Shown here piece after piece: positions 1 through 4,966 of a DNA stretch of 6,807 bases. Position numbers and translations under genes: made by a program. Within the stretch, counting starts at the first letter, position 1; each line of letters begins with the position of its first letter. The notes beneath the pieces were generated by a model, which was given only the letters and a program-made list of their open reading frames with translations, was not told the DNA's origin and did no database searches. The stretch comes from CAVWCW01 sp965365625 (GTDB taxonomy: Bacteria > Pseudomonadota > Gammaproteobacteria > Chromatiales > Chromatiaceae), in contig CBDUCL010000161.1 of NCBI GenBank assembly GCA_965365625.1, forward strand, positions 1-6,807, given 5' to 3'.

Positions 1-493
1 TCGGAGGCTGCGGCGACCAGGGGTAGACCGGGGCAAACAGCGGCGGGTAGTAGGGCGGCGGGCCCCAGGGCGCGTATCCCGGCTCCGGCGGATAGGTACC
101 GAACTCTCCGGGCTCGCCGGCAACCGGCGGCTCGCTCCCCCATTGCGGCGAAGCCGCGGGCCGGGGCGGCTCCATCGACCAGTCTGGATACTCCGAGTAG
201 GCCGGATACCCGGCACCACTGCGGCGGGCCTTAACCCATTCCGGATAGTCCGGGCGATTGGCGCGCATTGCCTTCATGCGCTCGCGCTGCTGACGGATTC
301 GCTCGCGCATCCACTGCTCGCGAGCCTCAATGGCTTCGCTACCGTAGCGATGGCCCCGGGGTTGGCCGGAAAACATCGACTCCGGAGGACAGGACATACC
401 CGCAGAGCCAGCGGCCTGCAGGGCACCGCCGCTGGCGAACAGGGCAGCGCCGGCGACGAAAAGGAAGAAGGGGTTTTGACTCGGCCTGTGCAT
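1..493 (-). CDS. Secreted Pro/Tyr/Trp-rich protein, unknown function (C-terminus outside window)
   Basis: The frame is open for 164 codons from ATG 493 to the window edge with no stop. Residues 1-28 look like a Sec signal peptide: a short polar start, a hydrophobic core FFLFVAGAALFA, then small residues and a likely cleavage near LQA-AG. Residues 52-79 form a strongly charged Arg/Glu/Gln/Met helix (RERIRQQRERMKAM). From residue 81 the chain becomes low-complexity, with repeated aromatic-proline units (PDYPEW, SEYPDW, TYPPEPGY, PPPYYPP, VYPWSPQPP). One cysteine is visible (C35). A GGGAG lies 11 nt before the ATG, a slightly long but usable spacing. The gene diverges from the ypfJ-type gene. 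I do not recognise a family. The composition suggests a periplasmic or extracellular structural protein; a link to sulfur globule envelope proteins is only a guess from composition and the dsr locus nearby. Plus-strand frames over the same bases lack such structure. Confidence 0.7.
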   Translation of the reverse strand, partial: MHRPSQNPFFLFVAGAALFASGGALQAAGSAGMSCPPESMFSGQPRGHRYGSEAIEAREQWMRERIRQQRERMKAMRANRPDYPEWVKARRSGAGYPAYSEYPDWSMEPPRPAASPQWGSEPPVAGEPGEFGTYPPEPGYAPWGPPPYYPPLFAPVYPWSPQPP

Positions 494-570
494 GGGTCGA
501 TGGGCTCCCGTGGGTTGCTGAGCGCGGATCAGCGCCGTTTGTGGGTGTCGCGGTACGGCAGCTCGCGGCA

Positions 571-606
571 AATGATAAGTCTATCATCAACTCCTTAATT
601 TGATGA
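571..606. repeat. Interlocking inverted repeats in AT-rich divergent intergenic region
   Basis: Two perfect inverted repeats overlap here. ATGATA (572-577) and TATCAT (582-587) flank a 4-nt spacer. TCATCAA (584-590) and TTGATGA (600-606) flank a 9-nt spacer. The patch is clearly more AT-rich than the surrounding DNA and lies between the divergent left-edge gene (start 493) and the metallopeptidase gene (start 742). It is neither followed by a T-run nor inside a supported gene. I read it as a possible operator or promoter region; the binding protein is unknown. Confidence 0.45.
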
Positions 607-675
607 ATCGAAAAGCCTTGGCGAGCTGAATTGCGGAAACCACCGGGGGCCCCAAGTTTTTCCTTCGCCGCATTC

Positions 676-684
676 TGCTATGCT
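676..684 (+). promoter_or_regulatory. Possible extended -10 element for the metallopeptidase gene
   Basis: TGC directly followed by TATGCT resembles an extended -10 element (TGn-TATAAT, four of six matches in the hexamer). It lies 58 nt before ATG 742, which would give a leader of about 50 nt. No convincing -35 hexamer is seen at 16-18 nt upstream, so this is a weak call. Confidence 0.25.
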
Positions 685-741
685 GGCACCGGGCGAAAAC
701 AGACGCCCCAGCCTGACTGCAATCGCAGAGGAGTACCCACC

Positions 742-1596
742 ATGCGCTGGAGAACTGGCCGACGCAGCCGAAATGTCGAGGACCGCCGCGGTCGTCGCCT
801 AGCCGGTGGTGCCGCCAAAGGCGGAATCGGCACTATCGTACTGGTGCTCGCGGCCCTCTACTTTGGCGTGGACCCTTCGCTGATTCTCCAGGGCACCGGC
901 GGCTCGCAACCGGCTACAAGCGGCGGCCAACCGGTGCAGCGCTCGGCGGAGGAGGAAGAACTCAAGGACTTTGTATCGGTTGTGCTGGCGGATACCGAGG
1001 ACACCTGGCACGCCCTCTTCCGGGACGCCGGCCGCGAATACCGGGAGCCCAAGCTGGTGCTGTTTAGCGGCTCGGTGCAGTCGGCCTGCGGTCTGGGCCA
1101 GGCGGCGATGGGGCCCTTCTATTGCCCGGGCGACCAGAAGGTCTATATCGACCTCAGCTTTTACCACGACCTACAGCAGCGCTACGGGGCCCCGGGCGAC
1201 TTCGCCCAGGCCTATGTGATCGCCCACGAGATCGGGCACCATGTGCAGACCCTGCTCGGCATCTCCAAGCAGATCCGCAAGGCCCAGGCCAAGCTCGGGG
1301 AGACCGAATCCAACCAGTTGTCGGTGCGCCAGGAGCTGCAGGCCGATTGCTTTGCCGGGCTCTGGGCTCACCATGCGGACCGCAGCCGCCAGGTGCTCGA
1401 GGCCGGCGATCTACAGGAAGCCCTCACCGCTGCAGCGGCCATCGGCGACGACCGGCTGCAGAAGCAGTCGCGCGGCTATGTCACCCCGGACAGCTTCACC
1501 CACGGCAGCTCCGAGCAGCGCGTACGCTGGTTCAAGCGCGGCATGAAGAGCGGCCGCATCAGCGACTGCAACAGTTTCGAAAGCGCCAGCCTATAA
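742..1596 (+). CDS. ypfJ: YpfJ-family membrane-anchored neutral zinc metallopeptidase
   Basis: This 284-residue protein matches the usual length and layout of the YpfJ family (E. coli YpfJ is close to 287). The N-terminus carries the family signature MRWRTGRRSRNVEDRRG. One membrane segment follows at about residues 24-45, then a Gly/Ser/Gln-rich linker to about 68 and the catalytic domain. The zinc site is HEIGH at 162-166, with E198 in ELQAD as the likely third ligand. Further family features are SACGLGQ...GPFYCPGDQKVYIDL (114-138) and the end block QRVRWFKRGMKSG (259-271). Cysteines C116, C128, C203 and C276 could form disulfides. The chosen start has GAGGAG 9 nt upstream; an extension to 631 has no such site and lacks family similarity. 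The catalytic domain is expected outside the inner membrane. Substrates of the family are unknown. The gene ends 22 nt before the end of the convergent membrane protein gene. Confidence 0.93.
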   Translation: MRWRTGRRSRNVEDRRGRRLAGGAAKGGIGTIVLVLAALYFGVDPSLILQGTGGSQPATSGGQPVQRSAEEEELKDFVSVVLADTEDTWHALFRDAGREYREPKLVLFSGSVQSACGLGQAAMGPFYCPGDQKVYIDLSFYHDLQQRYGAPGDFAQAYVIAHEIGHHVQTLLGISKQIRKAQAKLGETESNQLSVRQELQADCFAGLWAHHADRSRQVLEAGDLQEALTAAAAIGDDRLQKQSRGYVTPDSFTHGSSEQRVRWFKRGMKSGRISDCNSFESASL

Positions 1597-1618
1597 CCCA
1601 ATACCGGCTTGTAGATAC

Positions 1619-2392
1619 TCAGAGCTGGTAAGCCGCCCGTTCGACCCCGAGCAGTTCCAGGGCGGCGCCGCCGACGGCCCCGCCGATGGCACCGCCGAGC
1701 AGGCCGAGGGCGATCAGCTCGGCCGGGTAGGCGCCCCCGGATGGCCCCGGCGGAAACGCTGTCCCGGTGATATCGCTGCCCAACAGCCACATGCTGGCGG
1801 CCACCGCCAGGGCCACCAGGCCCGCCACCACCGGACCGCTCATGCGCGCCGACACCCATTCCGAGCACATGGAGAGGATCCAGCGCGAAAAAATGACGTA
1901 GGCGATGCCGACGAAGGCCACCGCAGCCGCGGCCCGCCACATGGGCTCGGCGACCGGTGCCAAAACGCCGCTGAGGGCGAAAACCAGGGGCCCGGCGATG
2001 GCGCCGGCCAGCATTCCGCTGACGGTCTGACCCAGGGGCCGCAGACGCAACGCCATCTGACCCGAATAGAAGCTGCCGGCCAGGACCCCGACACCCAGCG
2101 CAACCCCGAGCATAAACAGCGGTCGCACATTATCGACGCCGATCATCTGATAGCCGATGGCCACCAGGACCCCGACCATGCTCCCCAGCAGGGCCACCGG
2201 CATGGCACCGAAGAAAGCTGCGGTAACCGCCCCGGAGAGGCCGCAAGCCAGCAACAGGGTCATCCACTCCGGATTGCCGTACATGGAGAACACCTGGTAG
2301 AGCCCGGTAAACAGCCCGCCGAACAGGGCCCCTGACAGGGCCCAGATCAGGGCCCGCAACAGGACTGCCCCCAATTTTTGCAAAGCTTTCAT
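1619..2392 (-). CDS. Multi-pass inner membrane protein of unknown function
   Basis: This 257-residue protein is almost entirely hydrophobic. About eight membrane segments can be drawn, near residues 8-32, 42-62, 64-84, 90-108, 122-146, 152-175, 184-204 and 224-246. Several are rich in Gly/Ala (GALFGG, GLLGGAIGGAVGG), as in tightly packed helices. Polar or charged positions inside the core are few, and I see no transporter, protease or redox signature, so no function is assigned. The start MKALQKLG at 2392 is chosen because the positively charged N-terminus leads straight into the first segment and a purine-rich GAAAGAA precedes the ATG. A longer open frame up to 2746 would run antisense into the divergent anti-sigma-like gene and reads as low-quality coding sequence. 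The gene is divergent from the DUF3379-like gene and convergent with ypfJ. It could be a small permease or a structural membrane protein. Confidence 0.8.
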   Translation of the reverse strand: MKALQKLGAVLLRALIWALSGALFGGLFTGLYQVFSMYGNPEWMTLLLACGLSGAVTAAFFGAMPVALLGSMVGVLVAIGYQMIGVDNVRPLFMLGVALGVGVLAGSFYSGQMALRLRPLGQTVSGMLAGAIAGPLVFALSGVLAPVAEPMWRAAAAVAFVGIAYVIFSRWILSMCSEWVSARMSGPVVAGLVALAVAASMWLLGSDITGTAFPPGPSGGAYPAELIALGLLGGAIGGAVGGAALELLGVERAAYQL

Positions 2393-2424
2393 TTCTTTCG
2401 TAACTTCCCGATAAGTTGTCGCAT

Positions 2425-2430
2425 AGTATA
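2425..2430 (-). promoter_or_regulatory. Possible -10 element for the unknown membrane protein gene
   Basis: On the minus strand TATACT (five of six matches to TATAAT) lies 32 nt before ATG 2392. The hexamers 16-18 nt further upstream match the -35 consensus poorly. The leader would be roughly 25 nt. This is a plausible but weak promoter call. Confidence 0.3.
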
Positions 2431-2466
2431 GGCTTTTCCTGCCGGCAATACAGTCCTTGAGGAATC

Positions 2467-2519
2467 GTCGAGCATCGACTGAGACAAAACCCCGCGGCGT
2501 CGGGTCTACTGTTGTAGAC
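2467..2519. repeat. Two short inverted repeats in divergent intergenic region
   Basis: GTCGA (2467-2471) and TCGAC (2475-2479) flank a 3-nt spacer. GTCTAC (2504-2509) and GTAGAC (2514-2519) flank TGTT. Both lie in the 194-nt gap between the divergent membrane protein and DUF3379-like genes. They could be operator half-sites or short hairpins. The arms are only 5 and 6 bp, so chance is a real alternative. Confidence 0.3.
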
Positions 2520-2534
2520 AAGGGCATAGGATTC

Positions 2535-2563
2535 GGGAACCGGCGTGCACAGCCGAAATCTGG
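2535..2563 (+). promoter_or_regulatory. Possible ECF-sigma-type promoter for the anti-sigma-like gene
   Basis: GGGAACC (2535-2541) resembles the GGAAC -35 core of RpoE-type ECF promoters. TCTGG (2559-2563), 17 nt downstream, resembles the looser -10 of that class. The start codon follows at 2587, giving a leader of under 20 nt. An ECF promoter would suit an anti-sigma gene that is autoregulated, but such short motifs occur by chance and no sigma gene is seen nearby. Confidence 0.25.
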
Positions 2564-2586
2564 ACCAGCACCAAGGGCGAGCAACG

Positions 2587-3285
2587 ATGAACTGCGAGGA
2601 AGTACAGCGCAAGCTGCTGGAAGACCCGGAATGCCGGGACCCGGAACTGCTGGCCCATGCCGCGCACTGCGCTGCTTGCGCGGGCGAGCGGGAGCGGGCC
2701 CTGGCGTTCGAGCGTCGGCTGCGGGCCAGCATGGAGATAGAACCACCGGCAGGCCTGGAGGCCCGACTCAAGGCCGCGGAACCCAAACCGGGGCGCCGGG
2801 GACTCAACCGGCTTGCCGCTGCCGCCGCCCTATTGCTGACGCTGGGAACCGGCTATTGGCTCGGGAGCGGCTGGTGGCCGGCTCCGGGGCAGCAGCGGCT
2901 AGCGGGAACGGTGCTTGAGCACATCCGAGCCGAGGTCCATTATCTCGAAGCCCGGCAGGCGCTGCCGGCTGCTGAGCTGAGCGCTTTGTTGGACCAATTC
3001 GGTGCCCATCTCAGCGGCGACCTCGGCCCGGTATACCACGCCAGCCGCTGTCCGCTAAACGGCCGCGAAGGGGTGCATCTAGTGCTGGCCGGCCGGCGCG
3101 GGCCGGTCACCGTGCTCTTGCTGCCGGGAGTCGGTCTGAGCGAACCCCAAGCTGTCGCCTCCGACCACTATACCGGAGTGCTGCTTCCGGCCGCATTCGG
3201 CACCATGGCGGTGGTGGGTGGACCCGGTGAAATGGTGGACCCGCTGGTACAGCGGCTACGCCAGACCCTGGTCTGGGAAATCTGA
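2587..3285 (+). CDS. DUF3379-like membrane-anchored putative anti-sigma factor
   Basis: The 232-residue protein starts with a small zinc-binding domain: H24-x3-C28-x2-C31 exactly fits the HxxxCxxC signature of zinc-binding anti-sigma domains, with C3 a possible fourth ligand. A basic stretch (KPGRRGLNR, 67-75) precedes one membrane segment at about 75-96. The remaining 135 residues should lie in the periplasm, beginning with VLEHIRAEVHYLEA (109-122), which resembles the His-Ile/Val-x-x-Glu block typical of DUF3379 proteins. The layout (cytoplasmic zinc domain, one membrane helix, periplasmic sensor) is that of an anti-sigma factor for an ECF sigma factor. No sigma gene is next to it: the upstream neighbour is divergent and downstream is convergent dsrS, 18 nt away. 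ATG 2587 is preferred over an in-frame ATG at 2545 because it opens the zinc domain directly and AAGGGCGAG precedes it. The partner sigma factor and signal are unknown. Confidence 0.75.
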   Translation: MNCEEVQRKLLEDPECRDPELLAHAAHCAACAGERERALAFERRLRASMEIEPPAGLEARLKAAEPKPGRRGLNRLAAAAALLLTLGTGYWLGSGWWPAPGQQRLAGTVLEHIRAEVHYLEARQALPAAELSALLDQFGAHLSGDLGPVYHASRCPLNGREGVHLVLAGRRGPVTVLLLPGVGLSEPQAVASDHYTGVLLPAAFGTMAVVGGPGEMVDPLVQRLRQTLVWEI

Positions 3286-3303
3286 AGCGGCGCTCCGAAC
3301 CGG

Positions 3304-4428
3304 CTATTCGCTGCGCAGCAGGGCAAGCTGGTCCCGCACCGGCGCCAATACCGGCTCGAGCTTGCGCCGCATCAGGGTGCCGATGGCTGTGCTGTCGCGC
3401 AACACCGGCCGCACCACGCCGTAGCTCAACCCCGACAGTAGACGCATGGCGCCCACCCGCGGGGCCAACTCCGGACAGCGTGCCAGGCAGGCGCCGATGC
3501 CGCTTTCGGTCGGGGCCTTCCCTGCCCTACAGTTCGCCGCATCGACCATGAGGGTGTCGATGATCTGATCCGGCTGCCCCTCTGGCCGCAACGGGCTGAA
3601 GTACTCGGCGACCAGATCTAGGGTAATGGTCACAACATCCTGGGTCGGCGGCTTTTCAAGCACGCGTTGTACCGTATCCAGGTAGGCCTGGCCCGCGGCG
3701 CTGCAGATCCGAAGCAACTGCCGGGCACAGGGGTTGGCGTCGGCGGCCAGCGCTTCCAGGGCCTCGCGCTGGGGCGGCGGCAGAACCAAAGGACTGGCCT
3801 CGGCCGGCAACTCATCCGGTATGGCGGCGAGAAAGCCGACGTAATAGGCGAGCTTGCGGCGCGCCTTCTTCCACAGGTCGGCGCGCCCGGCAGCGTCCAG
3901 CAACCCAGGCTGGAGCACCAGACGTATGCTCTCGATCATCGGCTCGGGTTCGGTTTCGAATGGCAGGTAGTCGATCAGGTAGGCCGCCAGCACCCGGCCC
4001 ATGCTGCCTTGGGCCACCGCTGGGCTCGACAGCAGGCGGCGCCCGTTCTCCGCATCCTCCATCGCCCACCAAGCGCGGCGCGCCAGCTCATCGCTGATAC
4101 CCGGGGCGCAGACCGCGGCCACCACCGCCTCCGGCTCACCCAGTAGCAGCAACTGCTCCAGGCTCTCGTCACGCATCTGGCCCATGCGGGTCCAGCGCTT
4201 GAGGTAGACCGGATAGCCCCCGGGGGAGCCCAGCACGTGGCCGGATAGCAGTTCCCTGACCTTGCGCAGGTAGGGCTCGTTGCGACCAATCGGGTTGAGC
4301 GAAACGCGCACTTCTCCCTGCGGGGTGAGGCCGAGAACGGTCATCGAGGATTCGTCGATGCGGATCGCCTGGGGCTTGTTCGCCAGCAGGACGTTGAGCC
4401 GCAAAGTGTCTTCGTTCGTGAGTTCCAT
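3304..4428 (-). CDS. dsrS: DsrS, soluble protein of the reverse-acting dsr operon
   Basis: The 374-residue product has no signal peptide and no membrane segment, so it should be cytoplasmic and mostly helical. The assignment rests on its place directly after dsrP-dsrN-dsrR and on agreement with the DsrS length and N-terminal style (LRLNVLLAN, AIRIDES, LSGHVLGSPGGYPVY at 61-75, RRAWWAMEDAENGRR at 117-131). No enzyme motif is recognisable, and the biochemical function of the family is unresolved. In A. vinosum dsrS was reported to have an extra internal promoter. ATG 4428 is used; GTG 4434, two codons upstream, is equally possible. Neither has a Shine-Dalgarno site: the preceding 15 nt are C-rich. 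The gene lies in the same frame as dsrR, whose TAA (4521-4519) is the last in-frame stop before it. The end converges with the anti-sigma-like gene; the 18-nt gap holds no clear terminator. Confidence 0.9.
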   Translation of the reverse strand: MELTNEDTLRLNVLLANKPQAIRIDESSMTVLGLTPQGEVRVSLNPIGRNEPYLRKVRELLSGHVLGSPGGYPVYLKRWTRMGQMRDESLEQLLLLGEPEAVVAAVCAPGISDELARRAWWAMEDAENGRRLLSSPAVAQGSMGRVLAAYLIDYLPFETEPEPMIESIRLVLQPGLLDAAGRADLWKKARRKLAYYVGFLAAIPDELPAEASPLVLPPPQREALEALAADANPCARQLLRICSAAGQAYLDTVQRVLEKPPTQDVVTITLDLVAEYFSPLRPEGQPDQIIDTLMVDAANCRAGKAPTESGIGACLARCPELAPRVGAMRLLSGLSYGVVRPVLRDSTAIGTLMRRKLEPVLAPVRDQLALLRSE

Positions 4429-4518
4429 GGGCACAGCTGGGGGGACGTCGCCGCCGCCGCGATAGGCGCCTCGAATGCGGCAGCACAGAGGTTGGGGCAG
4501 AATCCCAGGGACGGGTGC

Positions 4519-4842
4519 TTAGCCGGCGCCCTGCGTTTCGGGCGGCACGTAATTGGCGTCTTTCGGATTGACGAAGATGAACTGATGCTCGCCGTCGTCG
4601 AGCTCGACGAAATCCATCACCGTGTCGTCTAGCAGGGGAATGTACTCCGGTGCCATAACGATCTGAACGCCCTCAGACTGGAACTGTATATCGTCCTCCT
4701 TGACCTCGTCGAACCCCATGCGATAGTCGAAGGATCCGTCGGAGTTGCGAACCGCGGCCAGGCGCAGGGCCATTTCGTCGGTACCGCCCTGCTGGGCCGC
4801 CGTCTTGATCTGAGCGGCCGCCGCTTGGGTAATTCTGAACAT
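4519..4842 (-). CDS. dsrR: DsrR, cysteine-free IscA-like protein of the dsr operon
   Basis: The 107-residue protein has the A-type carrier (IscA/HesB) fold signature in its N-terminal half: FRITQAAAAQIKTAAQQGG, then MALRLAAVRN (24-33), DYRMGFDE (39-46) and EGVQIVMAPEYIPLLDD (57-73). True IscA/ErpA proteins use three conserved cysteines, one near residue 35 and a C-terminal CGC; here there is no cysteine anywhere, and the tail reads VNPKDANYVPPETQGAG. That loss is the hallmark of DsrR, which in A. vinosum cannot hold iron or an Fe-S cluster and was linked to post-transcriptional control of dsr expression. It is therefore unlikely to be an Fe-S donor. The start at 4842 has a good AGAGGA site 8-9 nt upstream; the frame stays open to 5178 but that part overlaps the dsrN end and lacks family similarity. 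It follows dsrN by 124 nt, an unusually long gap for an operon, with promoter- and hairpin-like elements. Confidence 0.93.
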   Translation of the reverse strand: MFRITQAAAAQIKTAAQQGGTDEMALRLAAVRNSDGSFDYRMGFDEVKEDDIQFQSEGVQIVMAPEYIPLLDDTVMDFVELDDGEHQFIFVNPKDANYVPPETQGAG

Positions 4843-4848
4843 GCTGTA

Positions 4849-4896
4849 TTTCCTCTCGATCCCGGCCGAGGAAACGCTAAGTCGTAGCGATTCCTC
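4849..4896 (-). promoter_or_regulatory. dsrR leader with two mutually exclusive hairpins, one covering the RBS
   Basis: Read on the minus strand, arm A GAGGAA (4896-4891) and arm B TTCCTC (4873-4868) pair, together with CGCTA (4889-4885) and TAGCG (4879-4875). This gives an 11-bp stem with one symmetric U-U mismatch and a 5-nt loop. Arm B extended by one base, TTTCCTC (4874-4868), is also perfectly complementary to GAGGAAA (4855-4849), which contains the dsrR Shine-Dalgarno site, across a 12-nt loop. The two pairings exclude each other. The first leaves the ribosome binding site free; the second hides it. No T-run follows the first stem, so it is not a terminator. The complementarity is directly visible; a regulatory role is inferred. 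Confidence 0.5.
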
Positions 4897-4908
4897 AATG
4901 CGCTTTAC

Positions 4909-4937
4909 TTTATACCCTGGCGGCGCGTCGTCCGCAA
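4909..4937 (-). promoter_or_regulatory. Possible sigma70 promoter for dsrR-dsrS
   Basis: On the minus strand TTGCGG (4937-4932, matching TTG of TTGACA) is followed after exactly 17 nt by TATAAA (4914-4909, five of six to TATAAT). Transcription would start near 4902, about 60 nt before dsrR and just before the leader hairpin, so the transcript would contain the whole fold. An internal promoter here would let dsrR and dsrS be made independently of the upstream operon. The -35 match is only half. Confidence 0.4.
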
Positions 4938-4966
4938 ATGCGTCCCCAAGGTTCGGCGTCCCAGGC

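Noticed and set aside
143..603. Plus-strand frames opposite the left-edge secreted protein gene
   Set aside because: They lack a plausible N-terminus or domain, while the minus strand shows a signal peptide and structured low-complexity tail.
645..661. GGGGGCCCC followed by TTTTT as a terminator
   Set aside because: The arms are contiguous with no loop, and the run lies upstream of a gene on that strand rather than after one.
1603..1635. Inverted repeats (CGGCTT/AAGCCG and ACCGGCT/AGCTGGT) at the ypfJ convergent junction as a terminator
   Set aside because: The stems are short with large loops, and no T-run follows on either strand.
2393..2746. 118-codon N-terminal extension of the unknown membrane protein
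   Set aside because: It would overlap the divergent anti-sigma-like gene antisense and reads as Pro/Arg/Ala-rich noise, whereas Met 2392 opens directly into the first membrane helix.
2130..2807. Minus-strand 225-codon frame across the divergent intergenic region
   Set aside because: It is a shifted shadow of two better-supported genes, with no coherent domain or membrane pattern.
3667..4146. Plus-strand 159-codon frame opposite dsrS
   Set aside because: It is an antisense shadow of a well-placed operon gene, with no recognisable features.
4595..4610. Perfect 16-bp palindrome TCGTCGAGCTCGACGA inside dsrR
   Set aside because: It is fully explained by the codons of a Val-Glu-Leu-Asp-Asp stretch in GC-rich DNA; no partner site or context suggests an operator.
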